From assembly GCA_045579045.1 (NCBI GenBank), contig JAZNLL010000090.1:1-33986 (forward strand): a stretch of 33,986 bases of DNA, in the 5' to 3' direction. Position 1 is the first letter of the stretch; the number at the start of each line of letters is the position of its first letter. Positions 6,995-15,275 of the stretch are shown piece by piece. The position numbers were made by a program, and so were the translations under genes. This DNA is from Avoscillospira sp045579045. Lineage in GTDB: Bacteria > Bacillota > Clostridia > Oscillospirales > Oscillospiraceae. Under the pieces are notes generated by a model, which saw only the letters and a program-made list of their open reading frames with translations, had not been told where the DNA came from and searched no databases.

Positions 6995-9900
6995 ATGTCT
7001 GATAGAATGAATGAAATCAGAAAAATTCTTAATGGCAATAAGGAGGAAGCAGTAGCTTCCTCCAAAGCCGTTTCTCCGAGAATTGAAGAAGTGAGGAAAT
7101 ACACAAAAAACTTCGGAAAAGCACAGGAAAGAAATCGTGCGGGATATGATATGCAACAAAACATACCTGCCCAGCCTTCAGTAAAAACAGATTATACAGA
7201 AAAAATAAACGCAACAAAAAGCCAACTGGGAGAAACCATCAGAAGCAGAAACAGCAATACCCCGGTGGGCACGGCTGCCAACATGGCGAAGATATCCGAG
7301 CTGCAGGTGCAGGAAGCCCAGCTGAAGGTGGAGCAGAATGCCAAACGGGTGCAGGAAGTCCAGCAGCAGGAACAGCGCATCAGCCAGCAGATGGCAAAGC
7401 TGGAGACCACCAGACAGGGTTTGGAAAAGCTGATGGCAGACTATCAGGCCACCGGCAGCGATGTGACCTATCAGGCATACATGATCGCCTATGCAGACTA
7501 CAACAAGCAGATGGAGGCATACAACAAAGAGTATGCCGCTTATCAGAAAAATGCCAAGGTATACGATGACTATAATGCTTCTCTGCTGAAGTATGAAAAA
7601 ACCTATGCCGGGTATGAAAAAACCTACGCAAAGTATGCGGAGGAATACGACAAGTATACCGGACCCGGTTCTGCGCAGTACGAAGAAAGATTGAGACAGA
7701 TTGCGGATTTGGAAGCTAATCTTTCCGTGGAAGAACTGGAAAGAAGAAGGTCAGAAGTTGATGCGCAAATACAGGCGATTTACGATGACCCGGATTACTA
7801 TGCCAAGCGAGAGATTTATCAAAGTGCAGTTGCGGAAGGCAGACTGCAAGGCGAAGAACTGGAAGCATTGAATCCAGATAAGGAGCGGGATCAACTTCTT
7901 GCACAGGCAGAAGAATATACCCGTCGTATTGAGCAGAAGCAGACCGAAGACTGGGTGGCTGCCAACAAAAATGAAATCAGAACCGCAGGCGGCGAAGAAC
8001 TGATGGCGGATCTGATGGAACTTGCACGGTTGCAGGCAAAAGCGAAAGAAAATGCAGGACAATATGCGGCTTCCGGATCTACCACCATGGATACAAATGC
8101 ATCGATTGCAGCCACGGAACTGAATGGCAGACTGAAGGCCATGTATGGAGATCGGGTAGATCAATGGATGGAATATGCCACATGGGCATACGAACAGCAA
8201 GACTACAAAAACAGAGTGGCAGATCAAACAGAGATCGCAAGAAATGCTCCCGGTCTGGCTGCTGTCGGCTGGACTGCGTTGTCTTCTCCGATTCAGAAAC
8301 TGGTGGGCGGTGCGATTGGCCTTGTCAGCGTTGCAGGGCAAAGACTGGAAAAAGAACTTACAGGCTCTGCAACACCTGTGAATTACAAAAACAAGTGGAC
8401 GAGCATCAATGCCGGCGCAGACGAAGCAAGAAAAATCGTTTCGGAAAGAATTGAAAAGAAGACTGCCGGTTGGGCAGGAAGCGATACGGCTCTCGGAAAT
8501 ATTTATTCCGGTGCATTTAATCTGGGTATGAGTATGCTGGACAGCGGTGTGGTCGTTGGTATGACGGCTCTCGGTCTGCCGTCTACGGTAGGTACGGCAC
8601 TTCTGGGTGGTTCGGCTGCCAGCAGTGCCATGATGGATGCAGTGGACAAGGGTGCAACAGCAGATCAAGCTCTGTTTATGGGTATCATCAGCGGTCTGGC
8701 GGAAGCGTTCTTTGAGAAATACTCTATTGAAAACCTTATCAGCATGCAAGATGCCAAGGGATTGAGCAACATCTTGAAGAGTATGCTTGTGCAGGGTGGC
8801 GTGGAAGCCAGCGAAGAAGGTGCAACTACCTTGGCAACGACATTGGCAGATATGATGGTCATGGGTGATCTGAGCCAGTTGGAGATCACAAAGCAGCAAT
8901 ACATGGAAGCCGGTTACTCTGAAACAGATGCAGAGCGAATGGCAACACAGGAATGGATCATCGGCCTGAGTTCGGATCTGATTGGTGGTTTTCTTTCCGG
9001 TTTTTTGTTTGGAGCAGGCGGTGCGGCGACTAATGCAATGGCGCAGCGGTCTGATTACAGAACCAGAGGTAAGGCTGTGAAGCAGACTGAGAACGGTATT
9101 CAAGGACTGATTGCGGACGGTCTTGCCGCTGATCCGCAAAGCAGAGAGTATAAGCTGGCACAGAGACTACAGAAAAAGCTGGATGCAGGCAAACAGCCCA
9201 CCGCACTGGAAGTGGGCAGGCTGATGTATGCAGAGCAGGAAGCGGCAGGAAATGGCTTCTATGCCATCCAAGAGGAAAGAACCGAAGGTGACGATCCTGC
9301 TTACAGAATTGTGTTTGTGGGTGAAGACGGAAATATCCGAAATATCGGTGTGCAGCATAACACCCAAGCGGAAGCAGAAGCTGAGGCACAAGAACAGGGT
9401 GCAGAGATCGAGCAGGTTGGAACGACAGAAGAACTGCATGAACATGCAGACCGTCTGGAACAAGAAACCTTGCAGCAGGAAGTGCAGCCCGTGGAAACGG
9501 CGCAGCCTGCGGCAGAAGTCAATGAACCAACCACCGGCCTGACTTGGGCCGGGGATGAAACAGCACAGGCTGCGCCGATGACGGCCATTGAAAATGAAGA
9601 AACCGGACTGCAATGGGCAGGAAATCAGAAGGAGGCTATCATAAATGAACAAACAGAACAGACAGATCGTGACGATCGAAGCACCGCGGGGAACGCTGAC
9701 TATGCCCCTGTCCAGACTGGAACAGCTGGAGGCGATGGAAGCAGAGGCAATACGGCAAGGGTCACCCAAACTCGAACCCACGAAAGAGGAGCAGCAGCAA
9801 GTTACTACAGATCTGCTGTCGAGGATCTGGGGGTAAAACGGGTAGACATAAGGGAAGTCATACCGATTGGCGTAGAAGGCAATGGAGTAAAGATGGTGCC

Positions 9901-12900
9901 GGAAAGTGCCTATGACGATGAAGCGAAGAGGGCAAAGGAAGCAGCTGCCGATAAGGGACTGGATCTGGTGCTTGTGGTCGGCAATATTCCAATCATGGTT
10001 GAAAACAAAGAGAGATCTGTCATCGGCATGATCGACTTCGAAAATGGAAAAATCTATGTCCGGGCAGACAGCAGCAAACAAACCGTTATGGAGACGGTCA
10101 ATCATGAACTGTTCCATGATGCGGCAGACCGGGATGCAACTCTTGTACCCCGCCTAATCGACTTCATAAAAGAAAACTATACATACGAAGAGTATTCAAA
10201 GATCGTCGATCGATACTATCGGGATTATCGGGATATGTATCCGAACCTTGAGGGTGAAGATCTAAAAGAAGCTGTTTGGGAGGAGCTGCTGGCAGATGCC
10301 TATGCCGAGTACAACCGGTACGGAAAAGAAACTTTGCCCGGTCTCAGCGAAGAAGTGCAGAAGTTGACTTGGGCAGGGGAAGAAAAAAACACCGACCGGA
10401 CGGACGGTGGAGTGAAGTTTAGCAAAAGTATGAAATCACCGTGGTTTAACGATTATAGAATTGCAACTGCGTTATATGAAGCGTTAGACCACAAAGATGA
10501 CGGAAGAGATAATTTAATAAAAATTAGTGAAATGCCTAAATACCTTAAAACCCTGCTTGAAATAGATGGGGATCTATATATTTATCGCAATCATGCATAT
10601 GAAAACATGGTTTCAAGAGAAAAGGCAATTTCTGACGGCAGACCTGTAACTCGCAACAAAAGAGAGATAGATTTTCATGATTTGGGCATAGAAAAAATGA
10701 AAAAAGCAATTTCATTAATTGATGACCCAACAATGGTTATTGCAACAAAAACAAAAGAAGGAAACCCTGCGGTAATCATGATTTTGTCCGAAAAAGGTAA
10801 CAATAAAGCACCGCTGTATTGTGTGATAAGCTTGTATTCAAATAAAAGCATAAATGGAAGCTTTGTCAAAAAACCGCATATTGTACTAAGTGTTGCTGAA
10901 AGGAATTATGTAGGCACAAAAAATAGAGACGGTTATCTGGAACTGATAAATAAGGCAATTGATGATGGTCGAATTATTGCCTTTAATAAAAAAAGAGGAA
11001 ATGATCTGTCAGTGATTGCCCAACAAGCAAGGTTGGGAAATATAACAGAATCATTCCTCAAGGAAAATTTAACACAGTTTCAAAAAGAAATCAAGCAGTT
11101 TAAGAAAAAGAATAAAATATTTTACTCAGTTGCAAGCGAAACAACAGAAAAACGCACAGTGGAATCCATGCGAGATGAAGTGTTGGAATCTATGCCCAGT
11201 GATTTTTCTCCCACACCTCATTCTGTTCCGAGAAAGAGCAAGGAAGAATCGAAGTTTGCAGAAAAGCTGACTGATGAGGAGCGGGCTGTGGTAGAACAGG
11301 CTATGGAAAAACGGGAAAAGACTGAAAAGCAGTCTATTTTCGATATGACCATAGAAGAAATGATAATCCCAAAGGAAGGCTTTACCTCCACGCCTGCCAT
11401 TGATAAGCTGGGCGTCAAGGTTGCCGGAAGCGTGGCAAGATACCGTTCTACGGAAGATCTGAAAGCCTATGTGCGTGCGGCTACACTTGCAGACAAATAT
11501 TTGCGGAACGCAGTGGAGCAGCTAAAGCCCACAGACAAGGAAATCGAAGTTGCCAAGCAACTGGTGGACGGGCCTCTGGATACGCTTGATCTGAACCCGG
11601 AAACGATAGATATCCAAAAGGTGACTGAGATCGCAGACTTCTATGCAGCAAAGAAAAGCTACTGGGAGGACAGCCTTTCGCAAAGAAAGGATGAGATCCG
11701 GGTGATGCTGCAAAGAATTGCCAAGGAGCTTTTTGCAGATTCAGATAAGTACGCCCCCAATCTGAAGAAGTTTCCGATCTTGACAAAAATCGTCATGAAC
11801 TACAAAGAGGCAGAGCGGCTCATGCGAGAGATCTTTGGCGATGAACAGGGACAGAAAATCTATGACACGGTATTCCATCCCATCTGGATCAACTCCGTGG
11901 AAGCGAAAAGATGGCAGGGTGGCATGCTGGAAAAGGTGCAAAAGTTCAAAGACAAAGACGGAAAAGAACGAGCACTGACTTTGAAGGAGCGGGAGTTCGC
12001 CCAGAGGATCATGGAAGGGCAGGCTGTTATTGAGGAACTGCAAAAACTCCGCGAGGGAACAAGAAGCAAAATCGCAAAAGCAGCCAGAGCACTGAACGAA
12101 GGCAAGAATCTCAGTGAAGTCTCCGAAGAATTTGGGCTGGATCAAGGCTACCAGCAAGGTCTTGCACAGCAATATGCGGATTATCTTTCCATGGTGGAAA
12201 TCACCGAGAATATGGATACGACCATTATGGAAAATGCCATAAAGGTGTACCGTCAGCTCTACAACGATCTCTACGATGCGATCAACGACTTTATGGTCTC
12301 TCACGGAAAGCCACCCATCGGTTTCATCAAGAACTATGCACCCCACTTCCAGAAGCACGAAGTACAAAACGCTCTGCTCAATGCTCTTTCTTCCATGGGA
12401 CTTTCTCAGGCGAATGTATCTCAGCTGCCGACGGATATCGCAGGACGGACGGCAGACTACAAGCCGATCCAGAGATGGAACCCACACTTCCAGCAAAGAA
12501 AAGGCAATAAAACTGACTATGATATTCAAGTAGGTTTTGAGCGGTATATCGACTATGCTGCGGAAGTGTTCTTCCACACGGATGACATCATGAGAGTTCG
12601 TGAGATCGTCAACTACTACAGAAGCCAGTATGCCGGAGAAGCCATATCCGAGGCGATTCAAAACGCTCAGATAGACCGCTACAAGGATACAGAGTGGAAA
12701 ATCGAGTTCTTGAAAAAACAGGGTGAGATCGATCCTCTGAAAAGAACGGACGATATGAGTCCCAAAGAGATTAATGAAAAATACGAGGAGTATATTAGCA
12801 AACTTTACAAACAGGCTGAGCCGCAGAATTTGACCAAGTATTCCAACTTTGTTACATGGCTGGACGACTATGCAAACACTCTGGCAGGAAAGCAGAGCTG

Positions 12901-15190
12901 GATGGACAGAGGCTTTGAAGCATTTGCAGGCAGAGATGCACTTAGATGGTCTCAGCAGGTTGTCAATGCCTTTGCAAAGGCAAATGTGGCAGGTAACCTC
13001 AGCACGGTGTTCAATCAGATTGCGCAGGTGCCTATTCTGCAGAGAGATCTCGGCATCTATTATGAACTGGCTCTCATGGATGTCGTCACATTGAAAACAA
13101 GACGGGAGGGTTTTTCCAAATCCTCTGATCTGCTGACTGACAGAAAGGGCATTGAAGGCTTTGCGGAAATGCCGACCGGAAAACTGCTTTCCTGGTTGTT
13201 CAAGCCTGCGGAGCTGACGGATACCCTTGTGGCGACCATTGCCGTCAGAGGTAAGTACCGGCAGCTGCTTGCACAAAACAAGGGAATGACACCGGAGCAG
13301 GCCTTGAAGGAAGCTGATAACTACGGACGCCGGGTGATGGGATCCAGAGCCAAGGGCGCAAAACCCCTTGCGTTCAACAATAAAAACTTCCTTGCAGCAC
13401 AGTTCAACATGTATCAGCTGGAAGCGCTAAATACGCTGGAATACATGAGAGCGGAGTGGCCCAGACAGTTCAGAGAAACAGCAAAGAAAAGAGGCGTTCC
13501 GTACGCTGTTGCAAGAGAAGCGGTAAAAGCGCTGCTGTTCATGCTTTCGACATTCGTCATAAACCGTCTGACGGAAGACAAATACGGTGGAACACCGGCA
13601 CCTTTGGATATCCTTGGATGGGTGCTGACATTCGTATCCGGTGCATACGATGAGGACGAAGAAGAATTCATGCAGACCTTGCTGGATAATATTTTGGAGA
13701 AATCCAGTGGCGAAAGACCCTTCGGAACAGAACCGCTGGAAACGCCGGAAGAAGGTGTCAGTGGGTTGGACTGGGCAGGTGCCTACGAAGATCTAAAGTA
13801 TAATCTGGTGGATGAAATTCCTGTTGTGCGGAATATCACACAGACACTGGGAATGGGTGACCAGAGCGGAGCAATGGCAGGTGTCGGAGAAGTGTTCCGT
13901 TCGCTCAAAGCCGGATTCACCACACTAAAAGATCAGTTACTTAGAGGTGAAGATGAAACAGGCCTTGACTGGGCAGGTGCAGGATGGAAAGCCCTAAGCG
14001 AATTTGGTAGCGGTGCTTCGATTTTCATGCCGGGTGGCAGACAGCTAAAGAAAACGGCCCGTGGTGTAACGGCTCTGATCCGCGGAGGAATGTACAGCGG
14101 ATACGGAGAAAACAAGAGACTGCAGTATCCTGTGGAAGCAACGGCAGGAAATATTGTCCGTGGCGTGATGTTTGGCCCTTCCGGCTTCAGAGAAACCGAC
14201 GAGTATTATCTGGATGGAAAAGCCCTCAGTGCATCCCAGACCCAAAAGGCAGAAGCTCTGGAAGAAAACGGTGTGGACATTCAGCAGACCTACGATCTGT
14301 ATCAGGAGTATTCCGATATCAACGAAAACGAGGATAAGGAGCTGCTGACCAGCATCGAAGCAAAAGCTGAAAAGCGGAACGCCATTGCCGAGATGGATCT
14401 GAACGACTGGCAGAAGCTGGAAGTCTATCTGCAGACCCTGTACACCGGTAACGATAAGGGCAGAGCAAAGGCCAGAGCAAAGTATGAGGCTCTGATCGGA
14501 GAAAATGTCACATGGCAGCAGCTCACCGATCTGGACAACGACTATGCAGCCCTGAACGAAGATGCAGACGGTGACGGTGAAGCGGATATGGACAGTCTGG
14601 AGCAGGGTATTGCAAAGCGGAATACCATCGCCATGATGGATCTGACAGACCAACAGAAACTGGAAGTCTATGACCGATACCACCTTGACCGCAGTGCCGA
14701 CAACTACGAAGAGACCAGAAAAGAGTTTGAAGCCATGCTCAAAGCCGGTCTTTCGTGGGAGGAAATCACCGCTGCTCATAATACTTATGCCAGGCTCAAT
14801 GCAGATGATGAACTGACAGCCAATCAAAAAGCAACGGAATATGCCAGATGGGCTGACGAACAGGGTTGGAATGAGACCCAAAAGACTGCTATTAAGGAAC
14901 GGTATATGTTCTGGCAAATGATTCCTGCTGAAGCAACGAAGTATGAAAAATTTACAGAGCAGGGCATGAGTGGATCAGAGGCCCAGAGACTGATCGAACT
15001 CCAAGAGAAGATCAACGATATGGGGCTGACTGCCGATAAGGATGCTGACGGAAAGACCATTGCAGGATCGAAGAAAGAGAAAGTTATTAAGGCCATTGGA
15101 CAAATGAACATTTCCAGTGACATGAAAGACGCTCTTTACTTTGCGTATGGCTATGCCGAAAGCAAACTCGATGAGACGCCTTGGCACTAA
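6995..15190 (+). CDS. Giant phage polyvalent protein (2731 aa): coiled coil, Gly-rich membrane-like segments, zincin protease, MuF-C-like cassette, C-terminal repeats
   Basis: I chose ATG 6995 because GGAGGG at 6980-6985 is nine bases upstream; ATG 6986 abuts that site. Domains in order (residues from 6995): helical coiled coil 30-330 with a tyrosine heptad array at 162-221; hydrophobic Gly/Ala-rich segments about 415-450 and 505-690; a low-complexity linker 830-955 with two GLxWAG motifs; a zincin domain about 950-1125 with H1037-E-L-F-H1041 and E1096/E1097-LL-A-D1101; a third WAG motif at W1126; an AT-rich MuF-C-like cassette 1143-1382; a long helical region about 1440-2220 ending in hydrophobic segments (LLFMLSTFVINRL); WAG motifs at W2260 and W2326; and four about 78-residue repeats from 2420 to the end. 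Such single-chain, many-domain phage proteins are ejected into or processed in the host. The zincin matches the MPTase type of polyvalent proteins. Target and processing are unknown. Confidence 0.85.
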   Translation: MSDRMNEIRKILNGNKEEAVASSKAVSPRIEEVRKYTKNFGKAQERNRAGYDMQQNIPAQPSVKTDYTEKINATKSQLGETIRSRNSNTPVGTAANMAKISELQVQEAQLKVEQNAKRVQEVQQQEQRISQQMAKLETTRQGLEKLMADYQATGSDVTYQAYMIAYADYNKQMEAYNKEYAAYQKNAKVYDDYNASLLKYEKTYAGYEKTYAKYAEEYDKYTGPGSAQYEERLRQIADLEANLSVEELERRRSEVDAQIQAIYDDPDYYAKREIYQSAVAEGRLQGEELEALNPDKERDQLLAQAEEYTRRIEQKQTEDWVAANKNEIRTAGGEELMADLMELARLQAKAKENAGQYAASGSTTMDTNASIAATELNGRLKAMYGDRVDQWMEYATWAYEQQDYKNRVADQTEIARNAPGLAAVGWTALSSPIQKLVGGAIGLVSVAGQRLEKELTGSATPVNYKNKWTSINAGADEARKIVSERIEKKTAGWAGSDTALGNIYSGAFNLGMSMLDSGVVVGMTALGLPSTVGTALLGGSAASSAMMDAVDKGATADQALFMGIISGLAEAFFEKYSIENLISMQDAKGLSNILKSMLVQGGVEASEEGATTLATTLADMMVMGDLSQLEITKQQYMEAGYSETDAERMATQEWIIGLSSDLIGGFLSGFLFGAGGAATNAMAQRSDYRTRGKAVKQTENGIQGLIADGLAADPQSREYKLAQRLQKKLDAGKQPTALEVGRLMYAEQEAAGNGFYAIQEERTEGDDPAYRIVFVGEDGNIRNIGVQHNTQAEAEAEAQEQGAEIEQVGTTEELHEHADRLEQETLQQEVQPVETAQPAAEVNEPTTGLTWAGDETAQAAPMTAIENEETGLQWAGNQKEAIINEQTEQTDRDDRSTAGNADYAPVQTGTAGGDGSRGNTARVTQTRTHERGAAASYYRSAVEDLGVKRVDIREVIPIGVEGNGVKMVPESAYDDEAKRAKEAAADKGLDLVLVVGNIPIMVENKERSVIGMIDFENGKIYVRADSSKQTVMETVNHELFHDAADRDATLVPRLIDFIKENYTYEEYSKIVDRYYRDYRDMYPNLEGEDLKEAVWEELLADAYAEYNRYGKETLPGLSEEVQKLTWAGEEKNTDRTDGGVKFSKSMKSPWFNDYRIATALYEALDHKDDGRDNLIKISEMPKYLKTLLEIDGDLYIYRNHAYENMVSREKAISDGRPVTRNKREIDFHDLGIEKMKKAISLIDDPTMVIATKTKEGNPAVIMILSEKGNNKAPLYCVISLYSNKSINGSFVKKPHIVLSVAERNYVGTKNRDGYLELINKAIDDGRIIAFNKKRGNDLSVIAQQARLGNITESFLKENLTQFQKEIKQFKKKNKIFYSVASETTEKRTVESMRDEVLESMPSDFSPTPHSVPRKSKEESKFAEKLTDEERAVVEQAMEKREKTEKQSIFDMTIEEMIIPKEGFTSTPAIDKLGVKVAGSVARYRSTEDLKAYVRAATLADKYLRNAVEQLKPTDKEIEVAKQLVDGPLDTLDLNPETIDIQKVTEIADFYAAKKSYWEDSLSQRKDEIRVMLQRIAKELFADSDKYAPNLKKFPILTKIVMNYKEAERLMREIFGDEQGQKIYDTVFHPIWINSVEAKRWQGGMLEKVQKFKDKDGKERALTLKEREFAQRIMEGQAVIEELQKLREGTRSKIAKAARALNEGKNLSEVSEEFGLDQGYQQGLAQQYADYLSMVEITENMDTTIMENAIKVYRQLYNDLYDAINDFMVSHGKPPIGFIKNYAPHFQKHEVQNALLNALSSMGLSQANVSQLPTDIAGRTADYKPIQRWNPHFQQRKGNKTDYDIQVGFERYIDYAAEVFFHTDDIMRVREIVNYYRSQYAGEAISEAIQNAQIDRYKDTEWKIEFLKKQGEIDPLKRTDDMSPKEINEKYEEYISKLYKQAEPQNLTKYSNFVTWLDDYANTLAGKQSWMDRGFEAFAGRDALRWSQQVVNAFAKANVAGNLSTVFNQIAQVPILQRDLGIYYELALMDVVTLKTRREGFSKSSDLLTDRKGIEGFAEMPTGKLLSWLFKPAELTDTLVATIAVRGKYRQLLAQNKGMTPEQALKEADNYGRRVMGSRAKGAKPLAFNNKNFLAAQFNMYQLEALNTLEYMRAEWPRQFRETAKKRGVPYAVAREAVKALLFMLSTFVINRLTEDKYGGTPAPLDILGWVLTFVSGAYDEDEEEFMQTLLDNILEKSSGERPFGTEPLETPEEGVSGLDWAGAYEDLKYNLVDEIPVVRNITQTLGMGDQSGAMAGVGEVFRSLKAGFTTLKDQLLRGEDETGLDWAGAGWKALSEFGSGASIFMPGGRQLKKTARGVTALIRGGMYSGYGENKRLQYPVEATAGNIVRGVMFGPSGFRETDEYYLDGKALSASQTQKAEALEENGVDIQQTYDLYQEYSDINENEDKELLTSIEAKAEKRNAIAEMDLNDWQKLEVYLQTLYTGNDKGRAKARAKYEALIGENVTWQQLTDLDNDYAALNEDADGDGEADMDSLEQGIAKRNTIAMMDLTDQQKLEVYDRYHLDRSADNYEETRKEFEAMLKAGLSWEEITAAHNTYARLNADDELTANQKATEYARWADEQGWNETQKTAIKERYMFWQMIPAEATKYEKFTEQGMSGSEAQRLIELQEKINDMGLTADKDADGKTIAGSKKEKVIKAIGQMNISSDMKDALYFAYGYAESKLDETPWH
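9645..9836 (+). CDS. Overprinted 63-residue ORF nested in the giant gene (+1 frame)
   Basis: AAGGAGG at 9629-9635 lies nine bases before ATG 9645, the best ribosome binding site within the giant gene, and the frame runs 63 codons to TAA 9834-9836. The product (start MNKQNRQIVTIEAPRG) has a beta-like start followed by an acidic helix (LSRLEQLEAMEAEAIRQG) and ends LLSRIWG, like a normal small folded protein. The giant gene's own frame over the same bases reads as a polar Thr/Arg/Gly-rich linker with almost no hydrophobic residues. This contrast suggests the nested frame is the selected one. It could be a virion chaperone or regulator; function is unknown and expression is not shown. Confidence 0.5.
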   Translation: MNKQNRQIVTIEAPRGTLTMPLSRLEQLEAMEAEAIRQGSPKLEPTKEEQQQVTTDLLSRIWG

Positions 15191-15194
15191 CACC

Positions 15195-15227
15195 AACCCC
15201 CGGAAAAATCCTCCGGGGGTTACATTT
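15195..15227 (+). terminator. Terminator ending the late operon
   Basis: A perfect 10-bp GC-rich stem (15195-15204 with 15212-15221), loop of seven, is followed by a short T-rich stretch. It lies five bases after the giant gene. Confidence 0.75.
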
Positions 15228-15232
15228 TGTTT

Positions 15233-15258
15233 TTGACAAAGGTGATATGATGAAAATA
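15233..15258 (+). promoter_or_regulatory. Possible promoter for the Mrr-like moron gene
   Basis: TTGACA is present at 15233-15238, directly behind the late terminator. The -10 is unclear: TATGAT at 15246-15251 is too close and an AT-rich run at about 15254-15260 is at the right distance but not consensus. The position before a stand-alone gene supports promoter function. Confidence 0.4.
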
Positions 15259-15275
15259 AAAAGGACTGAAAACAA

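Noticed and set aside
9600..9900. Idea that the giant ORF is two genes fused by a frameshift around the nested ORF
   Set aside because: The long frame stays open across the region and no good start site for a separate downstream gene is seen (the first ATG, 9892, lacks a ribosome binding site). Overprinting explains the data better.
11741..13276. Long minus-strand frame (511 codons) opposite the giant gene
   Set aside because: It is antisense to a continuous, well-supported coding frame, has no ribosome binding site and reads as cysteine- and histidine-rich low-sense sequence; the same applies to 7751-9139 and to 31712-33490 opposite yraN/thrC.
6995..15190. Virion RNA polymerase of the N4 type
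   Set aside because: No T7-like polymerase motifs are visible, and the recognisable domains are a zincin, a MuF-C-like segment and repeats.
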